This document shows positions 1 through 5,732 of a stretch of 6,450 bases of DNA, piece by piece. Location: NCBI GenBank assembly GCA_023300365.1, contig JALZWD010000045.1, forward strand, positions 1 through 6,450, given 5' to 3'. The notes under the pieces are model-generated. The model was not told the DNA's origin. It did not search any database and saw nothing but the letters and a program-made list of their open reading frames with translations. This DNA comes from Flavimaricola sp. (lineage in GTDB: Bacteria > Pseudomonadota > Alphaproteobacteria > Rhodobacterales > Rhodobacteraceae). The position numbers were made by a program, and so were the translations under genes. Position 1 is the first letter of the stretch, and every line of letters starts with the position of its first letter.

Positions 1-919
1 ATTGCGCAGTGGCGCCGAGCAAGCCGTGGCGGCAATGGACGGTGTGGCATCGGCCAAGGCGGTGTTAACGGCGCATGGCCCCGCCGCTGGCCCTGCTGCG
101 GGCAAAGGCGAGCCCCCCAGCCTCAAGATTGGTGGCCATCCCAAACCGCAAGCGGGCCCCGAACGGGTGGCGGGCGTGGACCGTATCATTGCCGTAGGCT
201 CGGGCAAGGGGGGCGTGGGTAAATCCACCGTGGCCTCAAACCTTGCTGTGGCTTTGGCAAAACAGGGCAGGCGTGTCGGCCTTTTGGATGCCGATATCTA
301 TGGCCCAAGCCAACCACGGATGATGGGTGTCTCAGAGCGGCCGAAATCGCCAGACGGCAAAACCATCATTCCACTCAAGGCGCATGGCGTGACTATGATG
401 TCCATTGGTCTGATGCTTGACCCTGCCAAGGCCGTCGTTTGGCGTGGGCCGATGTTAATGGGGGCGTTGCAACAGATGTTGGGGCAGGTTGAGTGGGGCG
501 CATTGGATGTTTTGATCGTCGATCTGCCGCCGGGCACGGGTGATGTGCAGTTGACGCTGTGCCAAAAGACCCACCTGACCGGCGCTATTGTTGTCAGCAC
601 CCCCCAAGATGTGGCCCTGCTTGATGCGCGCAAGGCGCTTGATATGTTCAAAACGCTGAACACGCCGGTTCTTGGCCTGATCGAAAACATGTCTCTTTAT
701 ATATGTCCCAATTGCGGGCACGAGGCGCATTTGTTTGGACATGGCGGGGTAAAGGCCGAGGCTCAAGAGCTGGGTGCGCCTTTCCTTGGGTCCTTGCCGA
801 TTGATCTTGATACACGTGTCGCAGGCGATGGTGGCGCACCGATTGCCACAGGCGACGGTCCGATGGCGCGCAGTTATGCGCAGATTGCCAAGGGCTTGAT
901 CGAAGGCGGCATCGCGTGA
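1..919 (+). CDS. mrp: Mrp/ApbC-family P-loop ATPase, iron-sulfur cluster carrier (5'-partial)
   Basis: This is the C-terminal 305 codons of an Mrp/ApbC/NBP35-type ATPase, a cytoplasmic scaffold or carrier that delivers Fe-S clusters to apoproteins. The reading frame is open through the left edge (codons in phase with base 2), and the first residues (LRSGAEQAVAAMDGV) look like the end of the N-terminal DUF59/MIP18 domain, so the true start lies outside the window. After a Pro/Gly/Ala-rich linker (about residues 25-55 of the visible part) come the deviant Walker A GKGGVGKS (68-75), the DADIYGPSQP switch region (96-105), the Walker B/switch II DLPPGTGD (174-181), and CPNCG (235-239), the CxxC pair that bridges the cluster between the two subunits of the dimer. 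The stop TGA at 917-919 overlaps the next gene's GTG. Family assignment is very secure; which client proteins it serves cannot be seen here. Confidence 0.95.
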   Translation, partial: LRSGAEQAVAAMDGVASAKAVLTAHGPAAGPAAGKGEPPSLKIGGHPKPQAGPERVAGVDRIIAVGSGKGGVGKSTVASNLAVALAKQGRRVGLLDADIYGPSQPRMMGVSERPKSPDGKTIIPLKAHGVTMMSIGLMLDPAKAVVWRGPMLMGALQQMLGQVEWGALDVLIVDLPPGTGDVQLTLCQKTHLTGAIVVSTPQDVALLDARKALDMFKTLNTPVLGLIENMSLYICPNCGHEAHLFGHGGVKAEAQELGAPFLGSLPIDLDTRVAGDGGAPIATGDGPMARSYAQIAKGLIEGGIA

Positions 920-1407
920 TTATCCGGCGGGCCAATGAACAGGATTGGCCCGCGATTTGGGCGATACTACGGCCCGTTTTCCGCGCGGCTGCGACCTATG
1001 CGATTGACCCTGCAATTGATGAACAAACGGCGCGGTCTTATTGGCTGCTGACGCCTGCTGCCTGTTTTGTGGCCTGCGATGGGCCTGATATCTTGGGTAC
1101 ATTCTATATAAAGACAAACGCCCAAGGGGGCGGTGCACATGTTTGCAACTGTGGGTACATGACGCTTGAGGCCGCGCAGGGCAGGGGCGTTGCCGCCGAG
1201 ATGTGTCTCAGATCGCAGACCGAGGCGGTGGCGCTTGGGTATCGTGCGATGCAGTTTAATATGGTGTTGGCGTCAAATACCGGCGCGGTCCGTCTTTGGC
1301 ACCGCTTAGGATTTGAAACCGTGGGCGTGATCCCAAAGGTGTTTGATCACCCCAAACAAGGCCTTGTTGGCGGCCATGTCATGTATAAGTGGCTTATTGC
1401 GACCTAA
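916..1407 (+). CDS. GNAT-family N-acetyltransferase
   Basis: A 163-residue single-domain GNAT protein that should transfer an acetyl group from acetyl-CoA to an amine. The N-terminus (MIIRRANEQDWPAIW) is the usual first strand and helix of the fold. The acetyl-CoA pyrophosphate loop is QGRGVA (88-93), and the C-terminal NTGAVRLWHRLGFETVG (121-137) is the typical motif B with LWxxLGF. The tail (HPKQGLVGGHVMYKWL) resembles GNATs of the phosphinothricin or Mpr1 (azetidine-2-carboxylate) type, which often end in a similar HP-x-G-x-VMY stretch. That resemblance is from memory, and the substrate is unknown. I chose the GTG at 916 because the fold begins there and GAAGG (902-906) sits nine bases upstream. 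The GTGA overlap with the mrp stop suggests translational coupling. No convincing terminator follows. Confidence 0.88.
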   Translation: MIIRRANEQDWPAIWAILRPVFRAAATYAIDPAIDEQTARSYWLLTPAACFVACDGPDILGTFYIKTNAQGGGAHVCNCGYMTLEAAQGRGVAAEMCLRSQTEAVALGYRAMQFNMVLASNTGAVRLWHRLGFETVGVIPKVFDHPKQGLVGGHVMYKWLIAT

Positions 1408-1489
1408 ATTGTGCCAATCGCAGCCCCTTAGCGCCGAAATCCTGCATGCTTCAAACGTTTGGGTTGGGCTGGGAAAGCCCCCGTGTTTC

Positions 1490-1519
1490 GCTGGTTTCGG
1501 CTGGGGTGTGCTGGGAAAT
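1490..1519 (+). repeat. Degenerate 10-bp repeat with TGGG cores
   Basis: Three consecutive decamers start with GCTGG: GCTGGTTTCG (1490-1499), GCTGGGGTGT (1500-1509) and GCTGGGAAAT (1510-1519). Two weaker units follow in phase (GGCGGATTTT, GGCCAGGTTT). A further copy of GCTGGGAAA lies at 1468-1476, 42 bases before the one at 1510. TGGGN followed by a 5-base spacer is the pattern reported for MraZ boxes in Escherichia coli, so this could be an auxiliary binding array. It is over 500 bases from mraZ and only two units keep the full TGGG, so it may equally be a simple degenerate repeat. Confidence 0.4.
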
Positions 1520-1671
1520 GGCGGATTTTGGCCAGGTTTCGCGCGGGACTGGGATTTTCTGAAAGAAACTTAACCCTATTCCCACCGGGCGGTGCGCGCT
1601 TCGATTTTGCTGGTACAGCACAAGATATAGCGCACCTTGTGTCGCAAATCACCATTTCGTGGGTCAAATAG

Positions 1672-1680
1672 TTTTCCACA
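1672..1680 (+). promoter_or_regulatory. DnaA-box-like nonamer
   Basis: TTTTCCACA fits the relaxed DnaA consensus TTWTNCACA. It lies about 45 bases upstream of the predicted MraZ array. A single match of this kind can be expected by chance in a few percent of gaps this long, and no second box is nearby, so a role in linking replication to division genes is only a suggestion. Confidence 0.2.
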
Positions 1681-1722
1681 ACCCTCGCCAAATGGCGCGA
1701 ACCGGCGTTGCAAATCAGCACA

Positions 1723-1767
1723 CCCCTGAATTTCCCATCATTTCCCGTAGACACCCGTCAAATCCCA
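1723..1767 (-). promoter_or_regulatory. Predicted MraZ-binding array, five boxes at exact 10-bp spacing
   Basis: Read on the minus strand, five GGG cores recur with exact 10-bp spacing: TGGGA (1767-1763), CGGGT (1757-1753), CGGGA (1747-1743), TGGGA (1737-1733) and AGGGG (1727-1723). On the plus strand CCC triplets fall at 1724, 1734, 1744, 1754 and 1764. Neighbouring decamers on either side (1714, 1774) lack the core, so the array has sharp limits. Known fact: E. coli MraZ binds TGGGN direct repeats separated by 5-base spacers next to its own promoter, and MraZ forms ring-shaped oligomers suited to repeated boxes. Inference: this is the autoregulatory operator of the cluster. Oddities are the minus-strand orientation and the presence of C or A instead of T before GGG in three boxes. 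Confidence 0.55.
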
Positions 1768-1778
1768 CGTCATATATG
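1748..1778 (+). promoter_or_regulatory. Candidate promoter of the dcw cluster and leader RNA
   Basis: TAGACA (1748-1753) matches five of six bases of the -35 consensus. The A/T-rich CATATATG (1771-1778) can supply a -10, either CATATA at 17-base spacing or TATATG at 19 bases. The start would fall near 1783-1787, giving a leader of roughly 265 bases, close to the 268 bases reported for R. sphaeroides mraZ. The -35 lies between two units of the predicted MraZ array, a sensible place for repression. The -10 match is mediocre, so the position is tentative. Confidence 0.4.
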
Positions 1779-1937
1779 TCCTCAAGAAGAAAACGGGCAA
1801 CAAACACTAATCGGCACCAAGACCGAACGGTAAAAATAAAGCAGGTTTCATACAGGCCGCACACCCCGATTTTTTCTTACAACGAGATCCGGCGCGCGAG
1901 CGAGCAGACATCCCCCCAGGTGGCGCGCGCAGTCGGA

Positions 1938-1958
1938 CCTTCCCGGAAACGGGACAGG
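1938..1958 (+). other. Hairpin with GAAA tetraloop in the mraZ leader
   Basis: TCCCG (1941-1945) pairs with CGGGA (1950-1954) around a GAAA loop (1946-1949), a stable GNRA tetraloop. With C1955 bulged, CCT (1938-1940) also pairs with AGG (1956-1958), for eight pairs in total. The next hairpin begins at the very next base, so the two stems could stack end to end. Confidence 0.55.
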
Positions 1959-2003
1959 CGGCGGATCGTGCAGTGGCAGCAGCACGATCCGCCGTATTCA
2001 TTT
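1959..2003 (+). terminator. Rho-independent terminator-like hairpin inside the mraZ leader
   Basis: Bases 1959-1971 pair perfectly with 1982-1994: a 13-bp GC-rich stem around a 10-base loop (AGTGGCAGCA). It is followed by TATTCATTT (1995-2003), a T-rich but interrupted tail. The long stem with a weak U-tract suggests partial termination, some transcripts ending here as an sRNA and the rest reading into mraZ 47 bases further on. The same hairpin could instead act as a 3'-end stabiliser after processing. Any termination here would lower expression of the whole downstream cluster. Confidence 0.6.
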
Positions 2004-2004
2004 C

Positions 2005-2025
2005 TGGCCTATCACATTTAGGCCA
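2005..2025 (+). other. Hairpin just upstream of the mraZ ribosome binding site
   Basis: TGGCCTA (2005-2011) pairs perfectly with TAGGCCA (2019-2025) around a 7-base loop. It ends seven bases before the AAAGGA Shine-Dalgarno sequence, so it should leave the site open but could affect 30S access or protect the 5' end of an mRNA cut after the terminator stem. Confidence 0.45.
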
Positions 2026-2032
2026 AACGGAC

Positions 2033-2038
2033 AAAGGA
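2033..2038 (+). promoter_or_regulatory. Ribosome binding site of mraZ
   Basis: AAAGGA lies 11 bases before the ATG at 2050. It is the only good purine-rich match near the start, and it supports starting MraZ with MLSSFTGEF rather than further downstream. Confidence 0.6.
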
Positions 2039-2049
2039 TACGCGCGGCG

Positions 2050-2562
2050 ATGCTCTCAAGCTTCACCGGAGAATTCACCCAAAAGGTGGACGGGAAGGGC
2101 AGAATGTCCGTTCCGGCCTCGTTTCGGCGTGTTCTCGAGGCGAATGATCCTGATTGGACCGAAGGGCTGCCGGTACGGCTGTATCTCAACTACGGCGCCC
2201 ACTTAAAACAAAATCTGCGCATCTACAGCGTTAAGGCGCTTGCAAAGATTGCCGACCGAATAGCAAGCCTCCCCGAAGGGTCCGAGCTGCAAATTCGGCT
2301 TAATCGTCTCTATCTTGGTCAATCCGAAGAGCTGACCGTTGATAAAGATGGCCGCCTTGTGATGCCCGCCAAGCGGCGCGAAAAGCTTGGCCTGCTCGAG
2401 GGTGAGACCACATTGATGGGGCTTGGCCCATACTTTGAGGTTTGGAAGTCCGAGACATATGACGCCACCGTGGCCGAGGATACCGATGATTGGTTGGCCG
2501 AAAATGCCGCCGGGGTCGATCCGCTAAGCTTGATCCCCCCTGCGCCGCCGGGGGTGGCATAG
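2050..2562 (+). CDS. mraZ: Transcriptional regulator MraZ, autoregulator of the dcw cluster
   Basis: A 170-residue MraZ protein, a DNA-binding regulator of the division and cell wall cluster that represses its own operon in E. coli. It has the two AbrB-like swapped-hairpin repeats of the family: [22 protein letters not shown] (about residues 5-26) and a second around [21 protein letters not shown] (95-115). Each carries a D-x-x-GR-hydrophobic-P signature. The acidic, Pro-rich tail (about 142-170) is somewhat longer than in the 152-residue E. coli protein. The start at 2050 places the first repeat at the normal distance from the N-terminus, and no better in-frame start lies upstream. The TAG stop is four bases before the rsmH start. 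The probable target sites are the 10-bp-spaced GGG boxes at 1723-1767. Confidence 0.96.
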   Translation: MLSSFTGEFTQKVDGKGRMSVPASFRRVLEANDPDWTEGLPVRLYLNYGAHLKQNLRIYSVKALAKIADRIASLPEGSELQIRLNRLYLGQSEELTVDKDGRLVMPAKRREKLGLLEGETTLMGLGPYFEVWKSETYDATVAEDTDDWLAENAAGVDPLSLIPPAPPGVA

Positions 2563-2566
2563 AGTT

Positions 2567-3553
2567 ATGGTTGATGCTGCCGCAATGCCTAACTCTGATC
2601 CACATATTCCGGTTTTATTACAACCGCTTCTGCGGTCTTGTTCGCCTATATCTGGTCGCTGGCTTGATGGCACTTTTGGAAATGGCGGTTATACGCGTGG
2701 CCTTCTTGATGCGGGGGCCGACCATGTGATCGGCGTTGATCGCGACCCAATGGTTTTTGACATGGCCGCAGAATGGGCGGGCCAATACGGGGGTCGTCTG
2801 ACGCTCCATAAGGGGCAATTTTCAAACCTCGATACAATTTCGGACGCGCCGCTTGACGGCATCGCCCTTGATCTTGGCGTCTCGTCTATGCAAATCGACA
2901 CGCCCGAACGGGGGTTCTCGTTTCAAAAAGATGGCCCGCTTGATATGCGGATGGGGGATGATGGCCCGTCGGCGGGCGATATTGTGAACACGGCCGACGA
3001 AGGGCATTTGGCCAATATCCTCTATCTTTACGGCGAAGAGCGTGCCTCGCGCCGCATCGCGCGCGCCATTGTCGCCGCGCGCCCGATTGAGACAACTTTG
3101 CGCTTGGCCGAGATCGTCGCGGGGTGTTTGCCGCGCCCCAAACCGGGCCAAAGCCACCCCGCCACCCGCAGCTTTCAAGCCTTGCGTATTGCCGTGAATG
3201 ACGAATACGGCGAGCTTTATCAGGGGCTTATGGCGGCTGAGCGGGCTTTGGCGCCGGGGGGCTTTCTTGCGGTCGTCACGTTTCATTCCGTCGAGGACCG
3301 CATGGTTAAGCGCTTTATGCAGCATCGCTCTGGCGGCGCGGCCAATGCCAACCGCTATGCGCCAGCGTCAGAGGAAATGACGCCGGCCTTTACCTTGGCA
3401 AGCCGCAAGCCGATTGGCGCAGACGCGGATGAATTGGCCGCCAACCCACGATCGCGTTCGGCAATGTTGCGCGTGGCGCGGCGCACCGAGGCCCCGGCCG
3501 GCGAGATCGACCCAAAAACATTGGGCATGCCACTTTTAAAAGGAAAAAACTGA
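2567..3553 (+). CDS. rsmH: 16S rRNA (cytosine(1402)-N(4))-methyltransferase RsmH (MraW)
   Basis: RsmH uses S-adenosylmethionine to methylate N4 of C1402 in the decoding centre of 16S rRNA. The 328 residues are normal length. Family landmarks are in order: [12 protein letters not shown] (11-22), the SAM-binding [14 protein letters not shown] (34-47) and GVDRDP (56-61), DLGVSS (102-107), [16 protein letters not shown] (115-130), [10 protein letters not shown] (156-165), [15 protein letters not shown] (197-211), [12 protein letters not shown] (237-248) and the C-terminal [14 protein letters not shown] (293-306). The ATG at 2567 follows mraZ by four bases; an in-frame ATG at 2585 would give MPNSDPH and is a possible alternative, since neither has a strong Shine-Dalgarno and translation is probably coupled to mraZ. 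The TGA stop shares its last base with the ftsL ATG. Confidence 0.97.
   Translation: MVDAAAMPNSDPHIPVLLQPLLRSCSPISGRWLDGTFGNGGYTRGLLDAGADHVIGVDRDPMVFDMAAEWAGQYGGRLTLHKGQFSNLDTISDAPLDGIALDLGVSSMQIDTPERGFSFQKDGPLDMRMGDDGPSAGDIVNTADEGHLANILYLYGEERASRRIARAIVAARPIETTLRLAEIVAGCLPRPKPGQSHPATRSFQALRIAVNDEYGELYQGLMAAERALAPGGFLAVVTFHSVEDRMVKRFMQHRSGGAANANRYAPASEEMTPAFTLASRKPIGADADELAANPRSRSAMLRVARRTEAPAGEIDPKTLGMPLLKGKN
3538..3544 (+). promoter_or_regulatory. Ribosome binding site of ftsL, inside the rsmH 3' end
   Basis: AAAAGGA, eight bases before the ftsL ATG at 3553, is the best Shine-Dalgarno in the window. It lies within the last codons of rsmH (Leu-Lys-Gly-Lys) and fixes the ftsL start at the TGATG junction. 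Confidence 0.6.
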
Positions 3554-3930
3554 TGCGCGGGTGTTTGTATGTGTTCTCTGTTGTTGGCGTGATTGCGCTG
3601 GCGTTTTGGGCTTATCAAGAGAATTACAAAACCCAAGCCGCGCTGCGCGATGTGCGGGGTCTGAACGCCCAAATTGGCGCGGCACATGCGCGTATCAATG
3701 TGTTGGATGCGGAATGGGCCTATCTTAACCGCCCCGACCGTTTGCGCGATTTGGTTGAGTTTAATTTCAGTCGTCTGGGCCTGTTGCCGCTGTCGCCTGA
3801 TGCTTTTTCGGGCGTTGATCACGTCACCTACCCAATTCCATCGATCATGTCGCTTGGGGCTATTACCGATCCGATTGACGTCTCTTCTGCGGCGCTGGCC
3901 GAGCTTACCAATGGTGAGGACCCGTTATGA
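3553..3930 (+). CDS. ftsL: Cell division protein FtsL
   Basis: A 125-residue bitopic inner membrane protein. A very short cytoplasmic N-terminus (MRG) leads into one transmembrane helix (about 4-20, CLYVFSVVGVIALAFWA). A periplasmic heptad-like stretch follows (about 25-57), as expected for the coiled coil that pairs with FtsB, then AEWAYLNRPDRLRDLVEFNF (53-72), which I recognise from alphaproteobacterial FtsL. FtsL with FtsB and FtsQ recruits and activates the FtsW-FtsI septal synthase. The cytoplasmic tail is far shorter than that of E. coli FtsL, apparently a lineage trait. Identity rests on topology, this conserved block and position between rsmH and ftsI, because FtsL sequences diverge widely. 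The gene overlaps rsmH by one base and ftsI by four (ATGA). Confidence 0.9.
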   Translation: MRGCLYVFSVVGVIALAFWAYQENYKTQAALRDVRGLNAQIGAAHARINVLDAEWAYLNRPDRLRDLVEFNFSRLGLLPLSPDAFSGVDHVTYPIPSIMSLGAITDPIDVSSAALAELTNGEDPL

Positions 3931-5720
3931 TCAACACGTTGCGCCGCCCTTTGCGCCCGCTCGCGCGTATTTTGCGCGCACGTGACACGGGCGAAAATCC
4001 ACAAGATATTGAGCGCGCCAACCTCGTCGCCCGCCGTGAAGTGATGCATGATCGCGCGCGGGCCCGCGCCGAGGGGCGTTTGTTGATCCTTGGGCTTATG
4101 TTCTTTGTGGCCTTTGGCACAATCGGTCTGCGTATGGGCGTTTTGGCAAACACCGTCCCCCAAGAGCCGCGCGCCGCCAGCCAAGGCAACCCGATCATCG
4201 GCCAACGCGCGGATATCGTCGACAGAAACGGCCGCATCCTTGCGACCAATTTTGAAACACATGCGCTTTATGCGCAGCCGCCGCAAATGATTGATCCGCA
4301 TTATGCCGCCTCGCAGCTTGTGGATATTTTCCCCGAACTGGACCACGCACGCTTGGTGCGCGATTTCACCGGCGAGCGGCGCTTTTTGTGGGTGCGGCGT
4401 CAAATCAGCCCTGAGCAGATGCAAGCGGTGCATGACATCGGCGAGCCGGGATTGCTTTTTGGTCCACGCGAAATGCGGCTTTATCCTAACGGATCCATCG
4501 CGGCCCATATTCTTGGTGGCGCCAGCTATGGACGTGAAGGCGTGGATGCCGCCGAGGTTATTGGCATCGCGGGCATCGAACGGTTCCATGATGAGACGCT
4601 TCGCGATCCAGCGGGCGAGGGCGCACCATTGGCCTTGTCGATCGACCTGACGGTGCAATCGGCAATGGAAGAGGTCCTCTCTGGCGGGATGACCTTGATG
4701 AACGCCGAAGGGGCCGCGGCGATCATGATGGATATTCATACCGGCGAGATTGTCGCAATGGCCAGCCTCCCGGACTTTGATCCCAACGACCGGCCACGCC
4801 ATCTGACCACGGGCGATCAGTCCGACAGCCCGCTGTTCAATCGTGCGGTCCAAGGGGTGTACGAGCTTGGCTCTGTGTTCAAGATTTTCACCGCAGCGCA
4901 GGCGATGGATCTCGGACTTGTCAATCAAAACACCATCATCGATACCTCCGGTCCGCTCGAGTGGGGGCGCTTTAAAATTCGCGATTTTGGTGATTACGGC
5001 GACGCCCTCAGCACGACGGATGTTATTGTTCATTCCTCCAACATCGGTACCGCCCGCATGGCGCTGATGATCGGTGCGGAACGCCAGCAAGAGTTTTTGC
5101 GCAGCCTTGGATTTTTGGGCGCGACAGATTTGGAAATGACAGAGGCTGGAACAGCCCGGCCGCTCACACCGCGCAATTGGTCAGAAATTTCGACGATGAC
5201 GATTTCTTATGGTCACGGCCTTTCGGTCTCTCCGTTGCATTTGGCGGCGGGATATGCGTCGATCTTAAATGGCGGTACAATCGTCACGCCAACGCTTTTG
5301 CGCCAAGATGGCCCGCAAAACGGGTCTCGGATCGTGAGCGAAAGTGTCTCGCGTCGGTCGCGTGAAATGCTGCGCGCGGTGGTCACAGAAGGGACGGCCT
5401 CTTTGGCCGAAGTGCCGGGCTACCGGGTTGGCGGAAAAACCGGCACCGCCGACAAGCCGCGCCCACAAGGCGGCTATTATGATGAACGGGTCATTGCGAC
5501 CTTTGCGAGCGTCTTTCCCGTGGACGCGCCGCGCTATGTTGTGGTTGTCACACTTGATGAGCCCGAAGAAACCTCAAGTGGCGAGCCGCGCCGCACGGCG
5601 GGTTGGACGGCGGTTCCTGTCGCCGCCGAATTGGTACGGCGCACAGCACCAATATTGGGTCTGCGGCCATCGGTTGAAATTGGCACTTTGGACGGGGTAG
5701 TAACCACCTCAAGCAACTAG
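3927..5720 (+). CDS. ftsI: Septal peptidoglycan transpeptidase FtsI (penicillin-binding protein 3)
   Basis: A 597-residue class B penicillin-binding protein that crosslinks septal peptidoglycan in the periplasm, working with FtsW. A basic cytoplasmic segment of about 50 residues precedes one membrane anchor (about 52-74). The pedestal (dimerisation) domain begins with GQRADIVDRNGRILATN (92-108) and includes RLYPNGSIAAHILG (184-197). The transpeptidase domain has all three active-site motifs: SVFK (316-319, nucleophile Ser316), SSN (370-372) and KTGT (504-507). The residue before GS is Leu (YELGS) rather than the Pro of E. coli EPGS, as I recall for alphaproteobacterial FtsI. The start at 3927 overlaps the ftsL stop in an ATGA junction, implying coupled translation. 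Length and motifs indicate an intact, beta-lactam-sensitive enzyme. Confidence 0.96.
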   Translation: MINTLRRPLRPLARILRARDTGENPQDIERANLVARREVMHDRARARAEGRLLILGLMFFVAFGTIGLRMGVLANTVPQEPRAASQGNPIIGQRADIVDRNGRILATNFETHALYAQPPQMIDPHYAASQLVDIFPELDHARLVRDFTGERRFLWVRRQISPEQMQAVHDIGEPGLLFGPREMRLYPNGSIAAHILGGASYGREGVDAAEVIGIAGIERFHDETLRDPAGEGAPLALSIDLTVQSAMEEVLSGGMTLMNAEGAAAIMMDIHTGEIVAMASLPDFDPNDRPRHLTTGDQSDSPLFNRAVQGVYELGSVFKIFTAAQAMDLGLVNQNTIIDTSGPLEWGRFKIRDFGDYGDALSTTDVIVHSSNIGTARMALMIGAERQQEFLRSLGFLGATDLEMTEAGTARPLTPRNWSEISTMTISYGHGLSVSPLHLAAGYASILNGGTIVTPTLLRQDGPQNGSRIVSESVSRRSREMLRAVVTEGTASLAEVPGYRVGGKTGTADKPRPQGGYYDERVIATFASVFPVDAPRYVVVVTLDEPEETSSGEPRRTAGWTAVPVAAELVRRTAPILGLRPSVEIGTLDGVVTTSSN

Positions 5721-5723
5721 GGG
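5719..5723 (+). promoter_or_regulatory. Ribosome binding site of murE
   Basis: AGGGG overlaps the ftsI TAG stop and sits nine bases before the murE ATG at 5733; a second AGGG at 5725-5728 is only four bases away. The first has the better spacing. Confidence 0.45.
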
Positions 5724-5732
5724 CAGGGCACC

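Larger units (their letters stand above)
1408..1722. other. Upstream part of the mraZ intergenic region, no gene recognised
   Basis: About 315 bases between the acetyltransferase stop and the predicted MraZ array have no convincing coding sequence. Short open frames exist on both strands (plus 1459-1671, minus 1428-1754), but they have low-complexity translations, no clear ribosome binding site and no family resemblance. What can be seen is a cluster of TGGG words on the plus strand (starting at 1460, 1465, 1470, 1502, 1512, 1550), a weak 5-bp hairpin (1466-1480) without a T-tract, a DnaA-box-like nonamer (1672-1680), and a small inverted repeat CGCCA-AA-TGGCG (1686-1697). Any terminator for the mrp-GNAT unit must be Rho-dependent or weak. 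Confidence 0.6.
1785..2003 (+). ncRNA. upsM: UpsM-like sRNA / mraZ 5' leader
   Basis: The stretch from the candidate promoter to the terminator-like hairpin would make an RNA of about 215-220 nt. In R. sphaeroides the mraZ leader holds a Rho-independent terminator that releases the sRNA UpsM, which is cleaved by RNase E under stress with help from Hfq; the authors reported the element as limited to Rhodobacteraceae. Here the size, the position just before mraZ, the terminal hairpin and the clear dcw context all fit. Visible parts: an A-rich 5' half (TAAAAATAAA at 1831-1840), a run of six T (1870-1875) that could serve as an Hfq or RNase E site, a GC-rich pairing of 1892-1898 with 1924-1930, and two abutting hairpins at the 3' end. 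The 5' end is inferred, and I cannot align it to UpsM here. Confidence 0.5.

Noticed and set aside
1355..1368. Perfect 14-bp palindrome AACAAGGCCTTGTT near the end of the acetyltransferase gene
   Set aside because: It lies in conserved coding sequence (Lys-Gln-Gly-Leu-Val), and a 14-bp palindrome is roughly expected by chance in a window this size; there is no T-tract.
1466..1480. GGGCT/AGCCC hairpin as terminator of the mrp-GNAT unit
   Set aside because: Only five base pairs and no following T-run.
1428..1754. 108-codon minus-strand open frame in the intergenic region
   Set aside because: It starts with GTG inside the predicted MraZ array, has no ribosome binding site, and reads as low-complexity Pro/Arg/Asn sequence produced by the GGG repeats.
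1659..2021. 120-codon plus-strand open frame running through the leader, with an internal ATG at 1776
   Set aside because: It runs through the terminator hairpin, its Arg-rich translation resembles nothing I know, there is no Shine-Dalgarno, and the ATG lies upstream of the likely transcription start.
3828..5090. 420-codon open frame on the minus strand opposite ftsL and ftsI
   Set aside because: It lies wholly opposite genes with clear motifs, its translation is rich in His, Arg and Ala with no family resemblance, and GC-rich codon bias often leaves such antisense frames open.
3927..5720. FtsI active site with Leu in place of the usual Pro (YELGSVFK) as a possible defect
   Set aside because: All catalytic residues are present, and the Leu variant is, as far as I recall, normal in alphaproteobacterial FtsI.
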